Position numbers and translations under genes: made by a program
The notes under the pieces: generated by a model
What the model saw: only the letters and a program-made list of their open reading frames with translations
The model's database searches: none
Told to the model about the DNA's origin: nothing
Shown: positions 1-10,433 of the stretch, piece after piece
Position numbering within the stretch: position 1 is the stretch's first letter
Layout: each line of letters starts with the position of its first letter
From: Acanthosepion pharaonis
Lineage: Eukaryota > Mollusca > Cephalopoda > Sepiida > Sepiidae
NCBI GenBank assembly: GCA_903632075.3
Contig: CAHIKZ030004736.1
Span: 680,001-744,000 of the forward strand
DNA length: 64,000 bases
Reading direction: 5' to 3'

Positions 1-3000
1 TGTTGCGCGCATTCTATTTGCTTGTTTTGATCTCGACCAAATCCAACTTGACGCGTGTTGAACAGTTTTTTGAAGGCGATGCGAAACGCTTTTCAACCAA
101 GCCAGTGATGCCTATTTTTGAAAGGAAGAAATGACCGAATCCCAGGAAACGACACCCAATCTCAATGGGCATGACACGTCAACCATTTTCCATACACTAC
201 GCAGTGACTCGTACCAGTTTTTTTCTTTAGTTCGTGCGCCTCCACCTGTTCTCTTCCCAAGGGACTGTTAGTTTCTATTAGGAAGACAGTCTTTTTAGAG
301 AGTCAGACCACAACACAACGGGATATGTGTATGGAAATTTAAGGATATCATTAGATCCACTAAAACCTTCAATCACTGGCACCCCTCAACAACTTTATAT
401 TGGGGTTTGTTTTTTTTCTTTGCAGGGCATTCCCTTCCTTTAAATCAATCTTAGTTTCCTTGGATGCCCTGGCTGTTGATTTGCTGTCTCACATTGTGTT
501 CTTATTAGATCCCTTATCACCTCTAATACCTTGTTGTGTCGCATATGCACGTGTACATATGCAGCGAATGTGGACAAGCAGAAGCACATGACGCAAAGGT
601 ACCTCGGTCTTTTTGAAAAACAGAGATCTGTATCTGTGTATCCCCCCATTTTGAGATTTGTTTCATTTTGGAGAAGATCGTATGTAGATCGAAGAAGGAA
701 AGATATCGCCAATGGTTCCATCGCAATTAATGAATTCCACGAAAGTTTAATGGGCTCGATATCATTCCATGTTGTCCACTTACACTGTTTTGCTTGAGTA
801 ATGGCAGTAGCTATTCTATGCTCCTATTCGAACATTTGATTTCTTCAACTACCATACGCCTTTTTCCCTTTGCATTCTCCTTGGAAATTTGTGTGTCGTG
901 TTACCCAATCAGCCCGATTTTCTGAATCAATGATATCTCTGATTCGCAGGCTGGTTTCTGCTTCTTATGTGGCCTCTGCAGCTGACCACTTTATTTAATC
1001 TCTGGATGCGCCTTCCATGTAAATCATCAGCTAGTCTCATCATCATATATATATAATTCCTCAACAATGAATGTATAGGGGCTGCAGATGTCGGGTTGGT
1101 ATATGGGCCCACTTTCGAAAACAAGGTGGAACTCCAAGCCACTTACGCAAGTACTTATTGATCACTTGCTCAATTCGCTCAATACGAGATAATGCAATTT
1201 CATACATTTGCAGAGGCCACAAAAGGCGGGGTAATAGACCATGTTGATAGCACCAGGCTTTCAAAAAGGTTCTATCGATCGAAATTAGACCCTTTTAGGT
1301 TGATTTATGAACCTCCGTACCCCGATGTCGATCAGTCAGTGGGATTGTATATAGCCGTCCGAGGGCTCTTTAACTGTTGGTATCGTGTCATCACCAATTT
1401 TAAAGTGAATCTTTAACAGATCCCCTAACTAATGACAGGCTTCGACTTTTCTTGAAGCAACCTTCATTCTCGCCCATATGAAAACATCTAACAGGTTATT
1501 GGCATCAATTTTAGAAGAGACGAAATTGTGATATCATCCATAAAAAGCCCTAGAAGGAGGAAGGACTAGCTGTTCTTCAGTCATCACTCCTTTGGCTGTG
1601 GTTGATGCGCCTCGTAAATCAGTTCCATGGCCAAAACGAAAAGAAGCGGGAAATCACACAGCCCATCATGATACCGATCTCAAGTGGTTGCCACTTGGTA
1701 GTATAAAAACGGTGAATTTCATGAAAGCTGAGTCGAAATACTTCATTATGATTACCCTAATCTTGCCAGGAAATTAGCCATTCCTATTAATTGATGTGGG
1801 ACTGACCCATATGCGTTGGCAAGATTATGGAGTTCCATAAATGCTCAGACAACCAGGGAAGCCCAATCCCAACCTTCTGGACAGATGTGTTGATGTAATC
1901 ATTTCCTATAAGAAAATCTGTCATGCGACGAGCGAGGACTCCAAAAATATTTTTCTTCTACATTAAGGAGGGATATGGGGCGAAAATTGGAAATGCCCTT
2001 TTGAATCCATCTCTTTAGGTATCCAAATCCCATCAGCCAAACACCATTCTTGTGGTACAATATTCTGCTTCCAAACCCGCTGAAGGAGGACAGTTTCCTA
2101 AGAACGCATGGGCAGTTTTATATAGTTTATATGATATCCACATTCATTCCAGGAGCACTACCACGTGCCTTTCGGACAAAATCTCGGACTTGACTTAATT
2201 TTATCCCCTATGAATGCCGGATCTTAAGGTCTTGGTAAATCTTTTTATAGGATTGGTATATCACGCATATTATCTGAATACGTCTTCTTCAAGTGATTCT
2301 CAACTCCTCCTTTGGGATATCAAACTTGCCGCTCTTTGCTTCCGAAGTTTTTTTTAGTAAAAAGCATGCGGATTTATCGAAAGGACTTCCTTTTCTTCCG
2401 ACGCTTCCTTTGATTTTCAGCTCTGGATATCACTAGAATCTTCCTTCTGATATCGTTCATGAGTTCTTGAAGGCCTGCCCTCTCATGATTTGGAGCTTCT
2501 TTAAAAACTTCAGTGATCTTTGTTCTGACCGTAACTTTCCTTTCTGGATTTGTCGTCGATTTGGTCGTTTTTCCTCTTTTTTATCTTTCTTTTCACTACT
2601 GATCCAAACCATTCAAAACAAACGTCGTAAATTATACTACAAAAGGAACTGATCTGTTGCCCCTATCGAACCCTTAAGATTGTTATTAAGGATAAAAAAA
2701 GCTCTTTGTCAAGATTTGTCAAACAGCCTTACTGTTACCTTTTGGCCACTGGATTCTTTAAAAGGGTGCTGTCGCTATGGAATCCTGAACGCTGTGGGTG
2801 TATTCAGATTCATAATCCCATCACTCGATTTACATTCTCCGATAGGAGAATTACGTTATTTGCACCAGCGTGCCTTATGGATACGTAAACCGCGTAAACC
2901 GTTAAATCTTCTGCCGCAATCACACGTTGTAGCCAGGTCCACATCAGGTTGTTTCCATTAAAATCAGTCTGATGGGTGATATATTTAGTCACCCAGAGGG

Positions 3001-3300
3001 GCATTCTGCGTTTCTTGTATTCTTCATGCGTTAATGTAAAACCTTGTCTTTCAAGGTGTCCTCCAACTTTCTAGAGGGTCACTTCGTCTTTCCGAAGAGT
3101 CATCTTGCTTTCATAGTCTTGGTAATCAATTTTAACATACAACGTGTGTTAGCACGTGCGATACCCTTCTTCATCAGCCGCCGACCAGGGGTGATCTCAC
3201 GGTTTCGGTGGCTATGGCGGGACCGCCAAGCGCCACCCAGCGTTTGCCACCAGGCAGGGTATGAAATAAACTAATAATTGTTCCTTTTTAAAATCTATCT
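1..3300 (-). mobile_element. LINE with restriction-like endonuclease tail, copy 1 (broken, runs off left edge)
   Basis: Minus-strand translation in several frames reads as a non-LTR retrotransposon. From 5' to 3' on the minus strand: a pre-RT stretch (about 3020-2050), RT fingers with INTSVQKVGI (about 1900), the catalytic FMDD motif at about 1534-1545, a thumb-like block with AWCYQHGLLPRLLWPL (about 1200-1260), a Cys/His segment followed by a His/Asn-rich motif (about 520-620), and an endonuclease-like block with FLIE (about 255-290). Many stops and frameshifts break it. The RLE (PD-D/ExK-like) assignment rests on recalled family patterns of early-branching LINEs (R2/NeSL/HERO group); the clade is not certain. 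The 3' end lies beyond base 1. The last few hundred bases (2650-3300) are weakly supported. Confidence 0.6.
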
Positions 3301-4413
3301 GCAATGAAAGTTTCTTGAACGCGTTTGCTGTTATTGACGCGCTCGTTCGTTATAAACGACCCGCAAATATCTCACTTGCGCATATTAGGTCGTGATGTTG
3401 CGCGCATTCTATTTGCTTGTTTTGATCTCGACCAAATCCAAACGCGTGTTGAACAGTTTTTTGAAGGCGATGCGAAACGCTTTTCAACCAACGGCCAGTG
3501 ATGCCTATTTTTGAAAGGAAGGAAATTCCCAGGAAAAATCTCAATAGGCATAACGTCCAGCCATTTTCCATACACTCGGCACGCAGTGACTCTACCAGTT
3601 TTCTTTAGTTCGTGCGCCTCCACCCTGTTCTCTTCCCAAGGGACTGTTAGTTCTATTAGGAAGACAGTCTTTTTAAGTCAGACCACAACACAATGTCAGG
3701 ACGCTTGTCTGTCTGTGCGATGTGTGTATTGGAAATTTTAAGGATATCATTAGATCACTAAAACCTTCCAATCACTGGCACCCTCAACAACTTTATATTG
3801 GGGTTGTTTGTTTTTTCTTTGCAGGGGCATTCCCTTCCTTATGGAATTTTAAACAAGCTGTTGATTTGCTGTCTCATTGTGTTCTTATTAGATCATATCA
3901 CCTCTAATGCCTTGTTGTGTCGCCACGTGTACATATAAATGTAGCACATGAGATCTGTATCTGTGTATCCCCATTTTGAGATTTGTTTCATTTGGGAGAA
4001 GATCGTATAGATCGAAGAAGGAAAGATATCGCCAATGGTTCCAATGTAACGAAAGTTTAATGGGCTCGATATCATTCCAAACTTACAAATGGCAGTAGCT
4101 ATTCTATGCTCCCTATTCGAACATTTGATTTCTTCAACTACCATACGCCTTTTCCTTTGCATTCTCCTTGGAGAAGTATTTGTGTCGTGTTACCCAATCC
4201 AGCCCGATTTTTCTGAATCACGCCCATGATATCTCTGATTCGCAGGCTGGTTTCTGCTTCTTGTGTGGCCTCTGCAGCTGACCACTTTGTACCAGATTTA
4301 ATCTCTGGATGCGCCTTCCGTATGAAATCATCAGCTGAGTCTCTCATCATCATATGAAGGCGTACCTTCCCCAACCTTGAATTCCTCCAACAATGAATGT
4401 ATAGGGAGCTGCA
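3300..4413 (-). mobile_element. LINE with restriction-like endonuclease tail, copy 2 (5'-truncated)
   Basis: This repeats copy 1: bases 3397-4413 align with bases 1 to about 1090 in the same orientation, nearly identical in aligned blocks but with many short gaps. The minus-strand reading retains VRLHMMMRDSADDF near 4340, TWRHNKALEVI near 3920 and IELTVPWEENR near 3625-3662; the last is the clearest endonuclease-core match in the window. The RT domain is absent. The copy ends abruptly at about 4413, where the Penelope element begins. The likely stop is near 3350. It is a non-functional 3' fragment. Confidence 0.6.
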
Positions 4414-4418
4414 GAAAT

Positions 4419-4475
4419 TAACTTAAATCTAACTGTCATAAATATTTTAAAAAATATTTTTTTACTATATCTAAA
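4419..4475. repeat. Left terminal inverted repeat of the Penelope element
   Basis: Starts TAACTTAAATCTAACTGTCA. It is the exact reverse complement of 6348-6404 over 57 bases. Similarity resumes after a short gap (AGCTATTGAAATA), where it is antisense to the last ORF codons. Confidence 0.9.
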
Positions 4476-6347
4476 AAAAGCTATTGAAATAAGCAGAATC
4501 ACAACTTCAAAATAACAGATTCTATGTACCCTTACCTCTAGACCCAACTAGCACATTCAAAACAGAATTATCACTTCTCACTCAGAACCTGAACTACAAC
4601 ATAAAAAATACCATAAAATCTCTTAAAGAACCCTAAAACAGCAAATTCTCATATCCCAAAACTACATAAACTCCCCAAAATCATTTCAGAAAAACACCCT
4701 AACACTTTTCATCCGACCCACATCAAATTACACAATCAAATAATGAAGAGAACATCTATGAAATTTCAAAAACCCTTAAAATCATGCCACCTGGTAGACC
4801 CATAATATCAGGCATTGGCACCCTCACAGAACTTATATCTGGGTACATAGACAATATCCTAAAACCTTTATTGCCTGACATACCTAGTTATATTAGAGAC
4901 ACTACTGACTTTCTCAGCAAATTACAAAACATTAACTTAGTCCACCATGATACAATCCTAGTAACGATGGATGTTTCGTCCCTTTACACGAACATTCCAC
5001 ATGTTGAAGGAGTATCAGCTTGCTATGAGTTCCTTAGTAACAAAAAAAATTACCTAACTACCAAATTACAGATATATGCCAATTAATAAAGTTCATCTTA
5101 ACACATAATAATTTTAAATACAACAACAAACACTATTTACAGATTAGTGGCACAGCAATGGGCACAAAAATGGCACCTAGTTATGCTAATATCTTTATGC
5201 ACATTCTAGAAAAGAAGATACTAGACAATTCGAAATATAAACCATCACATTACTTTAGATATATTGATGACATTTTCTTATTATGGACTCATGGATCAGA
5301 AAAATTAAAAACCTTTTCACTTTCTGCAACAATTTCCACGATACAATTAAATTTACCATGGAGCACTCATACACATCCATCCCTTTCTTAGACGTTATGA
5401 TAAAATTAAACAAACATACACTTTCTACCAGTCTATACAACAAACCCACAAACCAACATAAATTCCTGCACTTTAACAGCTGTCATCCCTTTAAATTAAA
5501 AAAAATCTATTGTATACAGCTCATTTCTTAGAACCAAACGCATATGCTCAGACCATTTAGATTTTCTATACAATATTAATAACTTAACAAAACAATTCCT
5601 AAAATGCAAATACCCAATAAAATAATAAAAGAAGCACTAAATAAAACTATCCTGATAAATCGTAACACACTTCTCACATACAAGAAAAATAAAAACAACA
5701 ATCGGATTCCCATGGTTTTAACCACAATCAATATTCCACACACTTATTCACAATTTAAAAATGATTACAAGAACCTCCAATTAGACAACAAGATCAAAGA
5801 CATTTTCGATAAACCACCCATAAATGCAATGAAACAATCACCTAACTTATTAGCTATCCTCACCTCTACCAAATATCTAAACAATAGAAACCAAACAGGA
5901 AATTACAAATGTAACAAACCTCGTTGCTTAGTTTGCAAACATTTAGTAATAGCTAATACATTTTACGTACCCAACACCAATATCAGGATACAGCCACCTA
6001 ACCTCACCTGCGATACCCATAACGTAATCTATTATTTATTCTGCAACATGTCCTAATAGTGGATATATTGGTGAGTCTGGAAACAATTTTAGATTTCGTT
6101 TTAATAACCATAAACAAACAATACGTCAAAACAACCCTTATTCCCCCATAGCTAAACACTACAATCAATCAGGACACACATTAGAAAACTGCAAATGTTT
6201 ATTAATAGATTCGATTTTTACTTCCACATTCACACGCAGAAAAAAAGAAACATATTGGATTTTAAAATTAAATACACATAAATTAGGGTTGAATAGGGAC
6301 TTAGGTGTTTTAAATCTTTATAAATATTTCAATAGCTAAGCAATTTC

Positions 6348-6404
6348 TTTAGATATAGTAAAAAAATATTTTTTAAAATATTTATGACAGTTAGATTTAA
6401 GTTA
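6348..6404. repeat. Right terminal inverted repeat of the Penelope element
   Basis: Ends TGACAGTTAGATTTAAGTTA. Reverse complement of 4419-4475. It lies just after the stop codon of the GIY-YIG frame. Confidence 0.9.
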
Positions 6405-6927
6405 GGAATATCTGAACAGTGACGTTCCATATCACGTGACGTCCGCGTCTCTCGAAGGACGCTACTTGCCAACAAACAGTAATTTTAATTTATTTGTAAC
6501 AAACAGTTATTTCTGATGAAAAATTGAGGACAATTTGAAATATCAAATATATATATAAATAAATAAATACTTTCATAAAATAAAACATTATAATTTTAAT
6601 TTGAAACTTTTTCTATATATACATATTAAGAAAGTATACGTGGCTTCTCATTATGCTATATATATATATATATATCCAGGTAAAAGAGAACAAATAGAGC
6701 ATGATTACACCGTACGTAACATTAAATTTAAAAGAGGGCTCATGAGCTATATTAAAAAAATATTCCCGTGAATTTGAATTTACCGGAGGTCACATTCGAT
6801 TGGTTAATCACGGCAAAGCCACAAATCTATTTGTTTTAAAGTATTCTGCTTTTAGAAATCAAATTAATCTTTCACTCTCCAGTAGTTTAACATTGCCTGA
6901 AGAGTGTGTGCGTGATAAAATATAGTT
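6405..6927. other. AT-rich spacer with a CTGATGA-stem-GAAA motif
   Basis: No gene is seen. At 6513-6540 a CTGATGA is followed by one base, a perfect 6-bp stem (AAATTG/CAATTT) with an AGGA loop, then GAAA. It resembles a hammerhead core with one extra base. A short (TA)n run sits at 6655-6676. Confidence 0.4.
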
Positions 6928-6990
6928 TAAGGTATGCTATATTTATTTGTTAAAGTGCTCAATATCAGCGATAGAGCGTATCTATATATA
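6928..6990 (-). repeat. Microsatellite-linked dispersed repeat, fragment
   Basis: Shares 'gctatattta', 'gctcaatatc' and 'gatagagcgta' with 57040-57100 and with the reverse complements of 18040-18110 and 45380-45450. It is followed by a short (TA)n, as in the other copies. Strand follows the orientation of the copy at 17915. Confidence 0.5.
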
Positions 6991-7098
6991 TATAAAGTTA
7001 TAACCTCTGTCTATCTATTTGGTTGTTATTGGACTCCTCCTAGGGTTTTGGAGATAGACCCGCATAGCCATTATATATTCTGAAAATACATTAACCAG

Positions 7099-7310
7099 GC
7101 TACTTGGATAAGTATATCTCATTTTGATTAAAGGTTGTCTCCGGGGCGGGGGCACAAAGTCCTCACTGAAAATTGTTCCGTTTGATTTAAATTTAAATTT
7201 GAACAAGGGAATGACTCCTAGGGTACTTGGATATTTCATTTTGATCAACCACTCTAAAAAATGTTTCCCTTTGATTTAATTTAAATATGGACAAGGGAAT
7301 GACTCCTATC
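7099..7310. repeat. Two-unit direct tandem repeat
   Basis: Unit 1 (7099-7220) and unit 2 (7221-7310) share 'tacttggata', 'cattttgatca/t', 'tttgatttaa' and 'acaagggaatgactccta'. Unit 2 is shorter by internal deletions. A further 'gactcctcctaggg' at 7031 may be the edge of a third, decayed unit. No coding content recognised. Confidence 0.7.
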
Positions 7311-7589
7311 CAAAATATAGAAGGAGAAAGCCAGAAAATGGAGTTGAGTAATATTGAAAATGCATAATTTTTCTCTACAAATTATAAAAATGATTTAAAA
7401 TTATTCACAATCTGGGACACGCAGCAAGGCACGGATAATTCGGCTAGCTTAAATACAAAAGTGTCCGTCAGTTATGCGCCATAGATGATACACGCTTAGG
7501 CGATCATGTATCTTTCGACACATGACTGACGCGGCAGATTTTTTCCCTCAGTAGGTTGTCATTTCTGCGGTAGACCAGTTGCCATCCAA

Positions 7590-7790
7590 GGCTATAGAAG
7601 CCGGTCTGTTCTGCTATTTACACATAGGTAGAGGGAAAAGGAGGATTCTCCCATTTCCCAAGAATATTAGCATAATAAATGAATGTAATGGATTCGACTG
7701 GAATTCGAACTCTGCTCTTCGATTCATCAATGCGAGCCGCTATCCTGTTACTCCACCGTGCATCCCAATTATAAAAGTTTACAAAATAAA
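7590..7790 (-). repeat. tRNA-derived SINE-like element
   Basis: Minus-strand bases about 7770-7690 resemble a tRNA 5' half and T-arm: an A-box-like 'tggagtaacagg' and a B-box-like 'gagttcgaattcc', with about 45 bases between. It does not fold into a complete tRNA and no 3' CCA-proximal stem is evident, so a SINE head is more likely than a tRNA gene. Confidence 0.5.
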
Positions 7791-8046
7791 AAATGGAAAA
7801 AAGAGACATTTTAAATATTTGTACATCTAGTAATTTTATGTCATGTTTTTTTTTAGGTACCCTGCGAATTTATGGTATTGTGGTACATATAGTATTGAAT
7901 GGTGAGAGATAAGTATTTGTGGTAAATGAGCGAATTGTAATGAATGAATGGATCATGAATCAGATTAGCTATGTCTAGGATAGAAATTGTTGACCATCAT
8001 TTCCCCATTCCCGATTGGCCTTTTGTCACAAATGTTTTTTAATTAA

Positions 8047-8049
<3 letters not shown>

Positions 8050-8115
<66 letters not shown>
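8050..8115. repeat. (TA)n microsatellite
   Basis: Uninterrupted TA dinucleotides, about 33 units, immediately left of a foldback element. Confidence 0.97.
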
Positions 8116-8116
<1 letters not shown>

Positions 8117-8118
<2 letters not shown>

Positions 8119-8365
8119 ACAAAAAGGAAAGCTTATCTTAGCCGACACGTTCAGTTCTATAAGAGACTTTATTAAGGCAAATGAAAGGATTTTATTTCGT
8201 AACAAAAATTTATATACAAGAACGAAAATATTTTTGTTTTTTAAAATTTTTTGAATTTAAGAACGGTTATAAATATTCACCAGGATGGTCGAAAAGTCAG
8301 GCATGCTATGGAAGACGCGAAGTGACACAAAGGCGTCGGCTAAGATAAATTTTACTTTTGTTTTT
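8117..8365. mobile_element. Short foldback (MITE-like) element
   Basis: Arms 8134-8146 and 8335-8347 are perfect 13-bp inverted repeats (tatcttagccgac). Weaker complementarity extends outward on both sides. About 190 bp of AT-rich interior holds no ORF. A related single arm lies at 9645-9735 ('aatcttagctggcgcg', then 'ccttttgtcc' and 'cctttacagatacactc'). Probably a non-autonomous DNA element; no transposase source identified. Confidence 0.5.
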
Positions 8366-8804
8366 ATTCATATTGTCCTTTCACAGATATACTCTATCTG
8401 AAATGTTTACAGACACACACACACACATGCATACACACACATATATATATATATATAACAATTTAACATGTTGGTGAATTTTTATAGAAAAAAACATACA
8501 CAGTTTTCTCTCAATATATTTATTATACATATTTTTTAAAATAACATTTTTTCGGCGTTACAATACAAATGAAATCGACCAGTGGCTTGATAATGAACAA
8601 AGTGGAAAGAGCATCGAAGGAGAAAAACGTAAGATGATGCTGTAAGAGTTCCAGAAACAAACAGTAAACTGATTAGAACCCCTGGAAGTTGATGATAGTG
8701 AGCGAAAAAATAATTAAGTTCATATGTTTTATTGTTAATCGTTCATTATCCCAGGAATTATTCGGACAAATATCCCCGTGTTTATTGCCTTTATCACATT
8801 TTTA
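8366..8804. other. Unannotated AT-rich stretch
   Basis: Holds a short CA/TA run at 8412-8457. No ORF, domain or RNA gene recognised. Confidence 0.6.
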
Positions 8805-9005
8805 GGCGGATGTGTGGATGGTGTAATGGATAGTCGTAAGCATGAAAAATCGGAGAGCCGAGTTTGTTACATTCACTTACTCACAAATAACCTTCGGAAG
8901 GTATGAAATCATATCTCCCCTCCTATCTACAGGTTAATAGCAGGATTTGTATCCGTAAAAGTCATTGTTATCTACCAAAAAATTGTTAATGCAATATTGA
9001 CTCGC
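8805..9005 (+). repeat. 5S/tRNA SINE, fragment lacking the 5S-like head
   Basis: Begins in the tRNA-like part ('gtgtggatggtgtaatggatagtc', compare 29453-29480) and continues through the shared body ('cttcggaaggtatgaa', 'aggttaatagcaggatttgta'). The 5S-like head is absent. Same strand as the copies at 21735 and 29332. Confidence 0.6.
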
Positions 9006-9524
9006 AAAAAAAACAAAACAAAAGAAAAACGTATTCGTACGATCCAAGATATATTTAAATAGCCTACACAATCTTGATAAAATGTAAAAAACAAATCAGT
9101 CATATCGCTTCGATCGGCGTGCTTTCGGTAATCACAGGGTGTCGTTCAATACTTATTTTTTCACCAAGAGCGGAGAATTTATGAAATAGAAAAATAAAAA
9201 AAAGGTAGGCGCTCGACTGAAGAATCAACCCATATTGTACTATGCAAAATCTCGAATGTAAGATATTTTCACATAGAAAAAGACTATATTTTGCAAATAT
9301 GGTTCTACTGTCACATTCCGACCAAAGCAACAAAAATGGCGATAGTGATCCGAATAATACATTGAATATGATGAATAATTCCTTTCAAAATGTTTAGACA
9401 AGATTCATGTTCAAAAGCGAGAAATAAATAAATAAAAATATTTGATTTTGCATCGGCCTGATTTTTTGTAAAAACTTTCAAAGTGTTTTGATTGTTTTTT
9501 TAAATGTTTTTTTATATACAAAAT
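9006..9524. other. Unannotated AT-rich stretch
   Basis: A 77-codon minus-strand open frame (9100-9333) has no recognisable motif. Nothing else seen. Confidence 0.6.
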
Positions 9525-9544
9525 CACACACACACATACATACA

Positions 9545-9627
<83 letters not shown>
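9525..9627. repeat. (CA)n-(CATA)n-(TA)n compound microsatellite
   Basis: CA, then about ten CATA units, then about 27 TA units. Confidence 0.95.
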
Positions 9628-9630
<3 letters not shown>

Positions 9631-9735
9631 TAAAATAACAAGAAAAAAGTAATCTTAGCTGGCGCGTTTTGTCCGCTGAGCATAGTTTTTCCTTTTGTCC
9701 TATTTATTCATTTTGTTCCTTTACAGATACACTCC

Positions 9736-9738
<3 letters not shown>

Positions 9739-9803
<65 letters not shown>
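9739..9803. repeat. (TA)n microsatellite
   Basis: About 32 TA units. Confidence 0.97.
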
Positions 9804-9807
<4 letters not shown>

Positions 9808-9934
9808 ATTGATTGAGTGATTGAAAGGTAACTCCCCATTTTAAAATACTTATAATTAACTTATTAACTATAATTTTAACAAAAACTAGATATGAGAGGA
9901 AAGCGTTTAGCATGAGGTTTTAATTATTCGATAT

Positions 9935-10095
9935 GGGCACCAAATTTCGCTACTAGATTCTCGAGCCGACCGGGAATCGCGTCAATTGATTTCTTGTGCT
10001 ATGGAAGATATAATATTTTAGTATTCGCCCTTGAAGTTCTTCCAAAAACTTGGTTTGGTATAGAAGACTTGCTGTTTTAGCCAACCCCAAAGATA
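9935..10095 (-). pseudogene. Tc1/mariner-superfamily transposase C-terminus (fragment)
   Basis: The minus strand reads SIDAIPGRLENLVAKFGAHI before a stop, resembling the C-terminal tail of DDE transposases of the Tc1/mariner superfamily. No catalytic residues are present and one in-frame stop lies just upstream. Assignment by pattern only. Confidence 0.35.
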
Positions 10096-10125
10096 TATAT
10101 ATATAATTATTATTATTATTAATTT

Positions 10126-10345
10126 TTATTATTTAAGCGTTTTTAGTAGTTACCCATATTTGAGTAGACGCCCCTTTTATTTATTAAACAGTTTGTTTAT
10201 TTATTTTCGTCTGTCGGCGTGAAAATTCGAGAAATGTTAAAGAAAAATAAATAAATATACGCTTTTTTAAAATAATTGGGGAATCAAATATGGGTATCCA
10301 CTAAAAATAACGTTTAAGTAATAAAATCTGTCGGAATAATAAATA
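10126..10345. mobile_element. MITE-like inverted repeat element
   Basis: Left arm 10126-10175 ('tttaagcgtttttagtagtt', 'acccatatttga') pairs with right arm 10285-10330 ('tcaaatatgggta', 'cactaaaaataacgtttaa') with several mismatches. Interior contains 'cgtctgtcggcgtg'. A second partial copy is at 50965-51090. No ORF. Confidence 0.55.
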
Positions 10346-10369
10346 AAAATCCGTCACTTCTTTAGAATT

Positions 10370-10371
<2 letters not shown>

Positions 10372-10429
<58 letters not shown>
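10372..10429. repeat. (TA)n microsatellite
   Basis: About 28 TA units. Confidence 0.97.

Positions 10430-10433
<4 letters not shown>

Larger units (their letters stand above)
4419..6404 (+). mobile_element. Penelope-like retroelement with terminal inverted repeats (RT + GIY-YIG, frameshifted)
   Basis: Plus-strand frames spell a Penelope-like reverse transcriptase: MPPGRPIISGIGTLTELI (4784), DVSSLYTNIPHVEG (about 4970), GTKMAPSYANIFMHILE (5161), RYIDDIFLLW (catalytic YIDD, about 5257-5280) and SIPFLDVMIKLN (about 5370). A Cys-rich linker CNKPRCLVCK (about 5910) leads to a GIY-YIG endonuclease: NVIYYLFC then GYIGESGNNFRFRFNNH, ending at a stop near 6337-6339. About six frameshifts (in 4500-4760, near 5080, 5140, 5370, 5540 and 6047) break the frame, so it is not active as read. 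Bases 4419-4475 and 6348-6404 are perfect 57-bp inverted repeats. The left one is an inverted copy of the element's own 3' end, a layout known for Penelope elements. Confidence 0.88.

Noticed and set aside
6513..6540. A confirmed hammerhead ribozyme
   Set aside because: There is one extra base between CTGATGA and stem II, and I could not identify stems I and III; kept only as a finding.
7690..7775. A tRNA gene on the minus strand
   Set aside because: A and B boxes are present but the acceptor stem and anticodon arm do not form; similar heads elsewhere suggest SINEs.
9525..9627. Regularly spaced repeats that could suggest a CRISPR array
   Set aside because: They are contiguous di- and tetranucleotide microsatellites without unique spacers, in a eukaryotic context.
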